64,000 bases of DNA from Isoetes taiwanensis (taxonomy: Eukaryota > Streptophyta > Lycopodiopsida > Isoetales > Isoetaceae): assembly GCA_021234155.1 (NCBI GenBank), contig JAJEKV010000030.1, positions 1,374,901-1,438,900 of the forward strand, in the 5' to 3' direction. Positions 36,946 through 48,020 of the stretch are shown here, one piece after another. A program made the translations under genes and the position numbers. The notes beneath the pieces were generated by a model that saw only the letters and a program-made list of their open reading frames with translations, was not told the DNA's origin and did no database searches. Numbering within the stretch: the first letter of the stretch is position 1; every line of letters starts with the position of its first letter.

Positions 36946-38730
36946 GTGCGTAACCACCTCCATCCCGTTGGTATTAGGGTCGGGATGTTCAGCCATCCCG
37001 GAGCACCAGCCATCCATTCGCAGGCCACGATTGTGGCAGCGCCAGAGGTCCAGACAGTTCATTTTGCAAGTAATCCACTCCTGACAGTTGGTGGGCATAG
37101 TGCAGTTTTCGTTCAAACCAGCAGCCGCCATGCGGAGATTGCCACACTACGCCTCCATACTCCTGGGCAATCCTCTTCACATGCCACGCTTCCTGGTAAA
37201 CGGGTCCGTGATCAGTCCCGTCTTTTGTTAGAACAGGCGAATCGGATCCGTGACCTTGAACATCAGCTCCAGCAAGCAGTTCAATCTGCTAAGGAAGCCC
37301 AAAACAAACAGGAGGGATATCTTGAAATTGCTACCAACATCCCGGTGGACTTCTCTACTCCTTCCAGCTATCTTGACTATGTGGTGGCCCGACGACACCT
37401 CTTTCTTTTGAAGTGGTACACGGCCAATGGCCAAGTTCATCAACCGCCATTCAACAGTGTGGACTTCCTTAGGATCTGTCCGGATCTTTCTATTGAAGAT
37501 AAGGGTTTATTTTGTGCACTCTTAGTCTTTGAACAACTCACGGTTGAAGATCCTGAATTAGTCATCTTTCGCGTTGTTCAGCCCATGGCATATGTTTTTC
37601 ATGACTTCTACCTGGCGGATCTCCAGGATAAATTTCGGGATGAGGCCCATCGTGTTTTTAGAGGCAACTCCAATGCTGCTTGGTTGTTTTCAACCACCAA
37701 CAAATATTTCAAGGATCCTGCTCAGTCTCAGACTTTTGAACAGGAGTACATGCTCGAATCGCTCAAGACTTACCTCTGGCGGCGTGAAACATTGAACAGT
37801 CAACAAAAATCCGGCACATTCTGATGATCTCGAATTTGCCCAGATTTATATGCAAAGACTTGGGAGGCTACAATCAACTCCGTGGCCTTCCTACGAAAGC
37901 AAGACCATCCCCACGGGTTGGGTCAATCCTCCCCGTCTATCAATTACTCTCTACTTGCAATGGGACCATTGGTGTCGTGCTCTTGATCAAAATCTTGTTC
38001 AAGCATTTCGGGACATGGCTCGCAACCCGCACGACACGCATGCTTCCCTCTCCATATGCTTCCTTAGGAGCCCCTCCACCCCACCTTCCTTTCTTACCGG
38101 GCGACTTCCCTTTTGGACGAAGGTCATGGATGGCCACGCTGGGTCGACTCCGCCTCAGATCTCCACGGATCTCCGGTGGGATCCCCGATTTGTCAGACGC
38201 TCCAACTGGGAGGAGAATGCCACTTTGGACACTACTGAAAATTGGATTTATATCGGTAATGAGCGTGGTTGGCAAAAGCCTGCTGATGCCTTGCATGGTC
38301 TTGATACTTTCTTGCAGCATGCTGCCACCTCACCCGACCCTTCAGTCCACCGTCAAGCTGGTTTCTGTGCAGCTCTCAAATGCATCCTGGTAAGATCTTT
38401 AAATCGGCAGCGTCCAATCTTTCACTGCAATCCGAATGCCAGTGTCAGTCCCTTCGGTCTCCAAACCTGCCTTCTCATGGAGTGCCAGTTTGTTCCTTCG
38501 GCCGCCCATGCTGCTCTGGAAGACATGGTGCGCTCTCACTTCCTCATTGAGGCCCATCCTGCCCTAGGGCTCAACACCCCTGAAGCTCTTCAAACACGCC
38601 AGGACCTCATTGCTCATTACCATAATGGCGCCCGACCTCATTCCCGTGAGGATCACTTTCCGACTGCTGGTTTCCCGCCCTCGGAAGCCATTCCTCCTTT
38701 TCTTCAGACTGAGTGTCGTTTGGTGGGGAG
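36946..38730 (+). pseudogene. Extra ORF downstream of integrase, unknown function (one frameshift)
   Basis: Two long frames (36946-37824 and 37850-38908, the latter running into the 3' LTR) join with one frameshift near 37825-37850. They form a protein of about 600 residues in the position where some plant Ty3 elements carry an additional or envelope-like ORF. A heptad-rich coiled-coil stretch (about 37216-37320) is followed by a Trp- and Pro-rich region. No signal peptide, clear transmembrane segment or known domain is visible, so an envelope role is not supported. The long, nearly intact frame suggests past selection. Confidence 0.55.
38721..38730 (+). other. Polypurine tract of the LTR retrotransposon
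   Basis: TGGTGGGGAG lies immediately before the 3' LTR, where plus-strand DNA synthesis is primed. Confidence 0.7.
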
Positions 38731-39320
38731 TGTTAGTCCCAGGCCTCCCGGTTCAGGGACTATTCATGCACACGACGGACCAGGTCAAGCTCAAAGATCC
38801 ACGAACGACCACCACGGTCAGCCATCAAAGGCCCGTGAGAAGACCAAGCGTGACCACCACGGTCAAAGGCCGGTTCAAGCTATTAAGAGGCGCCGCTCGG
38901 ACAAGTGATGGCCCCACACCGCCGTCGGCGTCAGTGATTCTAGGCACTTCAAGAGGCACCGCCAACATTCCTGCAAATCAGGCCTCCTTCCAGGAGTCGG
39001 CACCGAGATCAGTCAGAGTGTCTATATTGGGCCAAAGGCCATTGTACTATATATATGATTAGAGCTAGCACATGAAGGCTAGATGAGTTTTGAGTCTTGT
39101 CTCTTTTCAGTTTTCTCTCTTTTGCGAGAGCTCATGTATGTTCATCATTGATATCAAGGAAGCTTATCATTTTCCTCTCATTGTTCTCTTGTTCTGTTTT
39201 CTTCTTCTTGTTCTCTTCTTGCAAATCCCGCGTGACATAGTCCCCCGGACTCTCCTGTTAGATCCACGTGTCCTCACAGAGGGCTGTCTTCCAGGAGTTC
39301 CCGAACCCAGACCCCAAACA
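38731..39320 (+). repeat. 3' LTR (590 bp)
   Basis: Direct repeat of 30117-30700 with the same TGTTAG...AAACA ends and TATA-like TATATATAT at 39048-39056. It is followed by the target duplication CTCGT. Confidence 0.93.
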
Positions 39321-40004
39321 CTCGTGAATGCCCTTGAGGGCTTTTTAGACATTTGCATTTGTGTCTTTAGCTCCTTTATCCCAATTTGCTCAGTCCTCTA
39401 TTCCTGATCCCTTATTCCATCCATTTCATTATAATCTCCTATTCCTCTCTTTTTCATCTTGCATTTTGTCTTTTTCCTCTTTATTCGTTCATTTTATCCC
39501 TTGAACTGTCCTTGCTCTTTTATTGTCTTGACTCCCTCCTTTGTCCGCCTCTTGACTCATCATAGTTCTTTTTTTGCCCTAGTGGTGTCTCATCATCATG
39601 CCATTTTACTATGTTGACCCCAGTTGTTTCCTATCTGCTCACTTCGTTTTCACTTCTTGGACCTCCTTCTTACGTGTGCCTCCATTGTGCCCTCTCGCTC
39701 ATTCTTCTGTCCCCTTTGGGGGTGGTCCCAAATAGATCATCAAGTTGTTCCTTGAACTCTGCTTTTTTCGAAAATGTCATATAGTACCCTTTAAGTCCCT
39801 TGGATTCATTATTCCAATCTCCATCTTTCTCTCACCATAATGGGTTCTTTGGTCCGTTCCCCTAGATTATTCTTGAGTTTCGGGGTCCCTATCATTTTGT
39901 TCTAGATTATGTTGTTTTTACATTTGAAAGTTCGCTTGGATCTGTCATGCATATGGGTATACGTTCATGAATTTTAGTCCTTGATATTCGTTGTAATTGC
40001 TCTG
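39321..40004 (+). repeat. R800 repeat, middle piece between the two large insertions
   Basis: From CTCGTGAATGCCC to GCTCTG this matches 52568-53264 and 53366-54070 closely along its whole length. It starts with the target duplication of the LTR element and ends with TCTG, the target duplication of the 12.5-kb transposon. Open frames in it are T-rich artefacts. Confidence 0.88.
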
Positions 40005-40029
40005 AAGTCGTATTTAATTAAAGTGGGAC
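40005..40029 (+). repeat. Left terminal inverted repeat, copy 1
   Basis: 25 bp identical to the reverse complement of 52439-52463 and to the start of copy 2 at 57926. Confidence 0.92.
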
Positions 40030-40481
40030 TCATTCCATTCCCACTTTTTTCCGGAACCCTGTTAATTTACACAAAAAGGAGCACCCCGACCCGAAAACTA
40101 TCCTTAATTCGAATTTTTGAATAAAACTCTGCATTCAAGCTTTGCTGCAGTTTTCTCTGGTTAGCGAGTCGAGAACAAGAACAATGCAACTGAAACAAAG
40201 GAAATTCATTAAAGTTTGAAACCAAAGATCTAGTTGAAAAAGAATTTTTATTAATAAATTGAACAGGTACAATGTATTTTACATCGGACGCAGAGACCAT
40301 GGTGGTCTTGCCGCCACTACTGATTATCATCTCTTGAGGGTGGTCCACCTTAGGGGATTAACTAGCGGCGCTTCTTCACGCCCGATCAAAGCCTTTGGGG
40401 CAACCCGGCAGGGTGTGGAATGCCTCACGGGAGGTGCCTGCTACCTCCCACACTGTCCACTTCTCCACTCGAGCCCCGGCC

Positions 40482-40960
40482 GGAATAATTTAAGGGCTAA
40501 ACTTAGCTATTTACATTTTTAGCACATTTTCAAAAAAAATCGCAAAGTAAATGGAAAAAACTGGAAAAAAATATAATTTTCAACCTCTTTTTCGGGACTA
40601 GGGGATGTTTAGCCAAATGCTAGAAAGTAAAGATGCTTTGTTTAGCTAAACCATAGAAACTTTTGGAATGAAGTTCGACTTTTAGCTAACATAATCTTTA
40701 TGATTTTTAGTTTCTTTATGAATTAATTTGAGTCCTAGAGTTTGCTTATTAACATTGTTTTAGAATGTTTTCACAAAGAAAATGACTAAAATAAGTGGAA
40801 TATATTGAAAAAAAAAAGTATAGTAATTTAGCGTAACCACCATAGAAATTTTTGGGGTGATGGTTGGGTAGTTTAGCTAAACACTAGAATTCCCGTTTAG
40901 CAACCTTTTGGGATTAATCCCAAAGGCCGGGCAAGAAGAAATATGTAGTAATTTATTCCC
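40482..40960. mobile_element. MITE-like insertion present only in copy 1
   Basis: Copy 2 has no counterpart: its sequence passes directly from CTTCTCCACTC to CTTTCATCGAATATGCT near 58389-58430. The inserted ~480 bp is AT-rich, begins GGAATAATT and ends AATTTATTCC. It contains repeated GTTTAGCTAAAC-like words, as in many plant MITEs. Exact borders and target duplication are uncertain. Confidence 0.6.
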
Positions 40961-41284
40961 CCTGCTCCCTGACCTTCCATCGAATATGCTGCTTCCCCAA
41001 CCTCCGGTGTTTCTTCAATGCTTGCAAGATGCTTGAGCTTCACGGATTTCTCTTTGTTCTTAGCTTTTCTTTATCCCCGAGCAACCTCCTAAATTCTCGC
41101 AACCTTATCCGAAAGGGATCTGCGGCCGGTGTCGGATCCGCTTGATGCGAACCATCCGAGCAAGGAGAGTATGATTAACAATTACGGTGCCATTAGTCAA
41201 AACGAAGAAAAGAATGTTGAAATCAAATTACAATGGAGAACATTCATTCCATACAACTGCATCCAATGACGTGGGAAGTAGTGT

Positions 41285-41310
41285 CTTTCTCGACTCGCGA
41301 GTCGAGAAAG
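41285..41310. repeat. 26-bp perfect palindrome (CTCGACTCGCGAGTCGAG core)
   Basis: Perfectly self-complementary. One of more than twenty related palindromes in the two transposon copies; this one lies 3' of the cargo gene. Confidence 0.9.
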
Positions 41311-41408
41311 GCCCAGGAAACGCAACGTAGAAGCATCATCATAATACATTGTGGCTGTATCCAGTCACACAATCAAACATACAAATGATCTCATCAACAG
41401 GACAAGCA

Positions 41409-41440
41409 TGCCTTTCTCGACTCGTGAGTCGAGAAAGGCA
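41409..41440. repeat. 32-bp palindrome with central mismatch
   Basis: Same core with a central TG instead of CG. The corresponding palindrome in copy 2 is at about 59091-59121 and keeps the same variant, so the variant predates the duplication. Confidence 0.88.
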
Positions 41441-42414
41441 TCGAAAACTCAATATACAAGTATATTCATTACAAAATGTTCAATACATTTCACGTTTGTT
41501 TACAATATTCACACAATTTGACTATCTGAAAGCAGAGGTCACTCTTCTTGTTCACCAAAATATTTGTCGTCCATAGCTTTCATGATCGCCTTGCTCTCTG
41601 GATCGGGTTCCGTGGAGGCTCGGATAGTTCGTTCGAAGCACATCGGCGACAAGAATGGCAAAGCGGGATTCTGCCAAGACAGGACACAATCCGAAGGACA
41701 ACCACCTATCCGTCTCATATTCTTCAGGTCGATATGGCTTAGCAATGATTGTATTTTGCGCGTTATGATAGCACTTGTAGGCGGAGTCGTCTATGATCAG
41801 CGTGTTGTGTTTGCCATAGTCCTGGAATTGCTCATAAACCCTATCCCCAGCCTTTTCACCATTATAGGCTTCCCCTTTGTGATGGCTGGATCGAGGTCCG
41901 ACACATGCTCGACCCTTTCGCTTCCCCAAACGAACTTGAACTTCAAAACTGAAATGCCGAGAACACCAAGAACATTGACAATATTTTTCTTTGCCATACA
42001 AGACCATATGCCCACCAATCCCCGCTCAATGCACCATTCAATAATTTCCTTAGCTCTAGGCCTCGGATACACTATTTTATGCTCCGCTTCTGTCGGGATC
42101 CGCGAGGTGTTAATCCTGGGACGCCTTTATCGTGGTATACCGCAGCTAATACTCCATTGACGCCAAATATTACAAGCTTGGCGGGACCACCGATCCCGCT
42201 GGAGTTTGGCTCACCATATATCCGGTTCATCGGGATCCAAATGCGGATCATTATCATTTCAGGTCCTTTTCTAGCCGTGGAGCAAATGTCTTGCTCGATT
42301 GTCTTTGTCCTTTTCATTCTCCTCCTCGCGACGTGAACCGCTGCCCAATGACAATGATCCTGACTCGTTGACTGAATTCCACGAAATGATGACATCCGGC
42401 TTTAAAGGAACGAG

Positions 42415-42495
42415 TTTTCTCGACTCGCGAGTCGAGAATGAAAAGAAAAGGTATTGAAAGGAAACGAGTTTTCTCGACTCACGAGTCGAGAAACA
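42415..42495. repeat. Two palindromes inside a cargo-gene intron, copy 1
   Basis: CTCGACTCGCGAGTCGAG at 42417-42438 (with flanking TT/AA) and a CACG-centre variant at 42470-42493. Both lie between the unrecognised middle exon and the phosphatase-domain exon, just downstream of a GTGAGT donor on the minus strand (about 42515). Confidence 0.85.
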
Positions 42496-44189
42496 CCGAT
42501 AGAGCAAAGTAAACTCACCTCAATCTCGGATTCTCAAGAATCTGTTCTACAAAGATCCTTGTCTAAACCTTCGACATTCACGCTTCACGTCCGCTTGGTC
42601 TCCTCGCCCTCGCCGCCTTTTATCGCTTCCATTTGTCTTCCTCCCCTTGAAATGCTCATGAAGCGTATCCGGTATGACCTAATGGTTTCAACCATGTCCT
42701 TATTTCCAACCACGGATATAGGTTTCATTCCAAACAAAGATAGCCCCCGAGAGAACAGGCCATTCATGTACCACTTTCGATACAATTTGATCTTCCCTCG
42801 ACCAAGCTGGTTATGAAGTACTTGATAACTCTTGGCCGGATAGGAATTCTATGTATAGGACCTGTCGCACCATCTTTGCCTGACCTTGTCCATCGATGGA
42901 ACATCCTCCATAAATCTGCCCCCTTCCGTGGTTCCATCGCGCTTGAGAGATCATGAACTGTCGAGATAATGATGCTCGCTAGACCACCACTTATCCAGTC
43001 TAAAAGGATCTTGAAATCAAAACCAAAACTATGTTGGCAAAGCTTGGTGCCTTCGGCAAAGCCAAGTCTACACTCATGATCAAGTTCAGATATGGAGTAC
43101 ATGATCTTGTTGGTGAAGTTAATATCACCGCCCATTGGGAGACAGTTATTTGTCCGATTGTCCGGCATGCAAAAGACAAGGAAACCGAAAGTATCCGGTC
43201 GGTCATGTCCGCATTACACGCCTTGTACCACCGCTTCTATGTCACTTTGTCATAAAAAGGGTGGGGTCTTCGATCATATTGATGGCAAATAGTGCCACGG
43301 GTCCAGTGCCAATTCGCACCACCAAATCCCTTGTGTCCCAAAGTTACCGAAATGGGGAGCTATCGTCGGCCTTAAATGGGACCACCCCTCAATCCAAGCT
43401 TCCTCTTGAATTGCCATAGCACGCTCAGGAAAGGAAGGGTTTTGACGCTACGCTTCAGCTTGGTGTTGATGTAGGGTTGACATAGACGATTCAATTCCTT
43501 CATGTCTTCCTCATCAAGGGCAGCCTTTTTCCTTGTAATAATCAAAGTCATGGTATTCATTAGATGCAACATTGCGAACCTCCGTGATGCCTTCTTCTAA
43601 CGCAGACGCCGCCGCTTTAGGACTGTGGCATAATCCTTTTAGGCCCCGCATTTTAGAACTCCTAGTCTTCCTTAGCGGGATTGTTCCATCCAAGATTCGC
43701 CTTGCAGGTCAAGCGTTTTTTGTCCGGTGAGGCCCTCAGATCCTCTTCATGAACCGCTTGTCAAACAACTTGGGGTCCGGCCTCGATGGAAATTCTCCAT
43801 TGCTGTCCTTCAACTTGCCTCTTGTCCATTGAGCCCATATCTCGTCCATTTCTCCCGCACCGCCTCGAGTGCTAAGAATGAGGTCATATTGGTCCGAGAG
43901 AGACTCCCCGCATTTCCTTGGTGTTCTCTTCTTCTTCTCCTCTTCATCCTCTCCCCTCATCATCTTCCTCGCCCTCCAGCCAGAACATATCTGCATAGTT
44001 TCTCAAAGGTCTTCCACTTATCCGAGGGAGCCCTGTTTTCCTTTAGGACGCCGAGGACAACCCAATGCTTTCCATCGCTGCCTAGCGTGTATGATCCGGT
44101 CGGATAAGGGCTGCATCGATCAATGTACCAATGTCGAGCATGATAGTATCTACAAACACCCCTTCTTTTACTTATCGGGTTTTCACTTC

Positions 44190-44440
44190 AGCGAGTCGAA
44201 AGCTCGCGATCCTTTGATTTTCGTGTTACCACGGCTTTCGACTCGCGAGTCGAAAACCCGATGATAATCGGAAAAAAACGTCAAGATGGTAGGGCTTTCG
44301 ACCGGCGAGTCGAGAAAGTCCCTTTGAATGTCTAATTTTCTTTTACTTCTTCGGGTTTTCTCGACCGCAGTCGAAAAGCTCGCATCCTTTGATTTTACGT
44401 TATTACCTCGGCTTTCTCGACTCGCTGAGTCAAGAAACCC
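44190..44440. repeat. Palindrome cluster in a second cargo-gene intron, copy 1
   Basis: Four to five degraded versions of the same palindrome (near 44193, 44240, 44302, 44358 and 44412) are separated by near-identical spacers containing TTGATTTT(C)GTGTTACC and GAATGTCTAATTTTC. Palindrome plus spacer was therefore itself amplified as a ~110-bp unit. Confidence 0.8.
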
Positions 44441-45766
44441 CAGTGATAATCGGCAAATGTTAGGATTTAGAGAGTTATTTACCTTTTACGTGCTTCGCAC
44501 TCGCCGCTATTGTGTTCAGCGTTGGCTAATGCTGGCCAGTTAGGTTCTTTAAAGCGTCTCCGCCGAAAGAACTCTGCACTCTCGCTGGCATATCTATCCT
44601 TGATCCTTGCGGCACCTCCTTCTCGTCCTCGCAATACTTTGCGCCGCCCTAACTGAATGCTGACCGCCTACAACCCGAACCGGATGTCCTTTCCCTTCAA
44701 ATCTTCCTCGGACTTCCAAATTTAACAACTCACCGGGTCGATGCTGCTAAAAGGTATGACATCCGCAGTATTGATCTCGCAATGGATGTCGCACCATCGG
44801 GTTCCTAATCTCCGGCATGTGTGTGCTGGATTAAATTCCCGTGGTTGAACAAGACGGCATCTCCCCGGCAAACCTTCAGCCGCCTAATGTCCAAAGGCGG
44901 CTTGTGTGATATTCCCAACGGATAATCTTGAGCCAGCCGCTCCATTTTCTCAGGCTCCCTCTCAGGAAATCCTGATCGATCATCCGGATCCATTAATTGG
45001 GAGTCGACCATATCTTCGCCTCCTTCGTCTATCCGATTCCTCCCGTGTGGTGTCATCATCCCCATCTTTGTTTTTGGTGGACTTTTTGTGTATGAACCAC
45101 AACTTCATTCCCCATCAGAGAGTGTTGTAGAGTCTTCAAAGACAAGAGAAGTGAAGCTCCCCAGATTGAAATGCTTTTTCCCCGACTGAAATCTCCATAC
45201 CAAAGCTCCCTCGATGTTAGGTTTCGGCCTCCTTCATCCCTTCCAGATCCTTCCACCCAAGGTTCTGACAATTTAAAGGCGCCGGCCTTTTTTCGGTGCC
45301 CTTAGCCTTGCTCATGGAAGAGTGAGAATAATTTGAAACTGCTAATTTTTTGGTGTGATAGAACTTACTCTTCCGCAAATCCGACATGTAGTGTTAAATG
45401 CTTTGAATCAAGCGCAGATGGAGAGCACAACACCCATTTTCTTGTACTTGTCTCCTCGAGCTCTTCTTGTCCCTTTGGTGTAGAAACAGATCTTTCTCCT
45501 TCCCACTTGTCGATACCTCGACATACCACCAAGAATCTGCTGCTGTTTCAAGAAGCTCTGTCTCCAGTCCCTCGATGACGAAGAATGGAGTTCGGCCAGT
45601 GATCACCAGTGAGTCCGAGGTGAATGCTGCAAGAAGAAAGGATGGATCAGTTAAGGTATTCCGACAAAAGAAAAACCTCAGAGCTCACCTGGGGTGTTTG
45701 TCTTCTTCTTCTTGCCGCCACCCGGTAGAAGCATCCCTCCGGTACCCGCTTCTTGGACGGAGTCAT

Positions 45767-46103
45767 GTCTTTATGCCCTCTCATCCTCTTCGGACCCCTC
45801 TGTAAATTAAGTCTCCTCCGCGCGTTGTGAGTTTTAGGACTGCATGTAAAAAAGATCGGGCGTGTTCTTTAATTTGAAGTTAAGGACATGCAATCATTTA
45901 TGAAAAGAAGCGGGCTAAGGGTACAGCACGGTCGGCTTTAGCCCGCCCAAACACTATTTCGAAATTTAATCACATCAAGGGACTAAGTGAGCGGAGCGTA
46001 GTTTATCTTCCTCGCGGCATTGGGGACCTCGAAGTTCGAGGGGAGCATCGATCGTTAGCGACTTCGGAATGGCGCCCGACGCTAGTAAGCTGCTAACGGC
46101 GCC
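45767..46103. promoter_or_regulatory. Divergent intergenic region between cargo gene and transposase gene, copy 1
   Basis: The two genes point away from each other here, so both promoters should lie in this interval. It contains a stem (GCGGGCTAAG near 45910 pairing with CTTTAGCCCGC near 45936). It is strongly conserved in copy 2 (63493-63840), more so than expected for junk. Confidence 0.5.
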
Positions 46104-46373
46104 TTGCATATGTGTTTTTCCCGACCGCCGCGATCCCTATTGCAAGCAGTTGATTTGATCGATGAGCACGGAGCTAAGGTAGGAAGCGGAGAGGAGCTGC
46201 CAGACACGGGAACTCTACACTGCGGCGCCATGGAACGGGGATATGCGAGAATCGCAGTGATACAAGTATTAGATGCGAATACACTCTTGAAGAGACCGAC
46301 AGAAGAAGCAAAGACTCTAGGTGAGGCTGCGGGATCCGTGATACAGTGGCCCAAGGAATTACTGCGTGAAGAG
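46104..46373 (+). CDS. N-terminal exon of the transposase-side gene (plant transposon DUF8039-like)
   Basis: An open frame ends exactly at a strong donor, GAAGAG/GTGAGT (46374). The peptide segment (GTLHCGAMERGYARIAVIQVL ending TLGEAAGSVIQWP) resembles the 'short acidic loop, GYARV...V...TLGDAVGGFVQWP' module often found in proteins of plant En/Spm-type transposons. I infer that it is an early exon of the same gene as 49345-52257, lying divergent to the cargo gene. The start codon is uncertain; no function beyond transposon association is implied. The same exon begins copy 2's counterpart at the window edge. Confidence 0.5.
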
Positions 46374-48020
46374 GTGAGTTTCAGAGATGCCTATGTTATT
46401 TCGCTTGTAGAACATGCCGTATGTGTTTAAATAATGGAACTACTGATAAGCTCGACGGATTCATCGTTTCCTTGTCCAGCATTTTTCAGCCTCGAGAGAT
46501 GATTTACTCTCTCGGGTTGAGAGATGCTCTAAGAAGGAAACAATGGATCGGGGGTAAAAAACGCCCGTTTTAGGTGTGTTTTTCATGGATCGCTTACTTG
46601 GAATGTTGTACATAGATCGTGGCTAGGACTAAGGCCCGTGAGATGCGGTTCAAATGCATCCTCTTGTAGTTAGTTTGAGGGCCTCCACCTCGTCCCAACC
46701 ACTCCTCTTCGCAATATTCGAGGAAGATGGTTCAAGGAGAGTGGCTCGCATTGGGCTAGATGCACTTGGGACTAAAACAGAGAATAGAAAGTGCAAGACT
46801 TGTAGAGAATGCAAGCCTTGGCTTCCTCTCTCGTGGTTTCCCCGGTTAGTTGTAGAGGCCTCCACCCACCCCGAGCCCCTCCTCCCAATACTAACCTAAG
46901 ATGGTTCGAAGGAGAGTGACTCGACCGGGTCGAGGCCAATTTGCTACCATACACGTGAGAATTGGTCGGTAAGGGATTCTCGACTTGCGAAGTCGAGAAT
47001 GCGACATTATTTGCCTTGCTTCTACGGGCACTCGCAAGTCGAGAATGCCTTGGCCATCCGTAACTCCTGTTAGTACACGTGAGTGCTCGTTGGTTAAGGC
47101 ATTCCCGACTCGGCGAATGCGTATTAAGAAGCTCTATGGTTTCCACTGTCGCGCAGAGTTGGCTTTCGTGTCTATATTCTCGACTTCGCAAGTCGAGAAT
47201 GCCTTAACCATCGAGAACTCCGGATGGTACACATGGAGTGCGGTTGGGTAAGGCATTCCCGACTCATGCGGCGAAATGCATACTGACAAGCTCGTGGGTT
47301 TCCCTGTGGGTTGCTAAGAGTTGGCCTGCAGACAGTCAAAACAACTTCCCTTCGCAATGTCCGAGGAAGATAGAAGGAGAGTTGTTAAGACTGTCTGCAG
47401 GCCAGCTCTAGAGTGCACTAGAGCTGGCCGTTTTCTCGACTCACGAGTCGAGAAAGCGGCCAGCACCTCTGTGGTTAGTCGCCGAGGCCTCCACCCAATC
47501 AGAGCCCATCCCCTTCGCAATATTCGACGAAGATGGTTCGAAGGAGACGGTCTTTGATTGGGTAGAGGCCACGTGACCACAATAATGAGAATTGGGTTGT
47601 TAAGAGTTGGCCTCCCGGCAGACAAAGGAAACCACTTCCCTTCGCAATGTCCGGGAAGATAGAAGGAGAGTGGTTAAGATCGCCTCAGGCCAGCTCTAGA
47701 GTGCACTAGAGCTCAAGTTTTCGACTCACGAAGTCGAGAAAGCGCCAGCAACTGCGGGTTAAGTCGCCGAGGCCTCCACCCGGGCCGAGCCAGTCCTCTT
47801 CACAATATTCATGAGCATGGTTCAAGGAGAGTGGCTCAAATCGGGTGGAGGCACCCCGCGATCGCACAAAGAGCCATTGGCGAGGTATCACATTCTCGAC
47901 TCACGAAGTCGAGAAGGCCGCAGCAGGTTCTAAAGAATGTGAAGACATTGGGTAGTCAGGCAATCGAATCGCGAAGTCGAGAATCCCTCAACCGCCAACA
48001 CCCGTAGTGTACACTCCTCT
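46374..48020 (+). repeat. Intronic array of long hairpins and palindromes
   Basis: Two hairpin types alternate. Type A is an imperfect ~40-bp stem beginning GGCCTCCACCC (about 46668, 46858, 47490, 47770). Type B has a stem GGCCTGCAGACAGTC (47323-47337 with 47389-47403) and a degraded second copy near 47605-47680. Each type B is followed by a 12-bp stem GGCCAGCTCTAG (47400-47411 with 47418-47429). Between them sit palindromes of the CTCGACT..AGTCGAG family (about 46978, 47030, 47182, 47432-47455, 47713, 47892 and 47962). No protein is encoded. Confidence 0.8.

Larger units (their letters stand above)
30117..39320 (+). mobile_element. Complete Ty3 LTR retrotransposon, Tat/Athila-like (9,204 bp)
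   Basis: Two direct LTRs (30117-30700 and 38731-39320) begin TGTTAG and end CCCCAAACA. The 5-bp target duplication CTCGT lies at 30112-30116 and 39321-39325. The order PBS, gag, protease, RT, RNase H, integrase, extra ORF, polypurine tract is that of plant non-chromodomain Ty3 elements. All coding regions carry frameshifts or stops, and the integrase has lost its catalytic Glu, so it is immobile on its own. The two LTRs differ by many substitutions and small indels, indicating an insertion that is not recent. It sits in an R800 repeat unit. Confidence 0.95.
40030..41538. other. Left subterminal region of copy 1 and 3' flank of the cargo gene
   Basis: No coding function is seen. It aligns with 57951-59223 of copy 2 apart from the insertion at about 40482-40960. 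It contains palindromes at 41285-41310 and 41409-41440 and a subterminal GGGACTCAT motif at 40025-40033. Confidence 0.6.
41539..45766 (-). pseudogene. Cargo gene with C-terminal FCP1/NIF-like (HAD) phosphatase domain, copy 1, frameshifted
   Basis: Minus-strand multi-exon gene. The probable start is the ATG at 45766, followed by a basic exon ending at CCCAG/GTGAGC (45690 region), and it ends DDKYFGEQEE then stop at 41539. The C-terminal part matches the FCP1/NLI-interacting-factor phosphatase fold, which dephosphorylates Ser/Thr (in FCP1, the RNA polymerase II tail). The motifs are VIFGVNGVL (about 42150), GIWSCMAKKN, FVWGSERVE and NTLIIDDSAYKCYHN (about 41780). The nucleophile position of the first motif is Gly here and Asp in copy 2. 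The middle part (WYKACADM-type, about 42520-43570) and N-terminal acidic part (about 44600-45270) are not recognised. Numerous small indels break all frames. Confidence 0.7.

Noticed and set aside
43727-44264. Plus-strand open frames opposite the cargo gene
   Set aside because: They mirror the minus-strand acidic exons (Glu/Lys-rich becomes Ser/Phe/Leu-rich) and are broken in copy 2; treated as antisense shadows.
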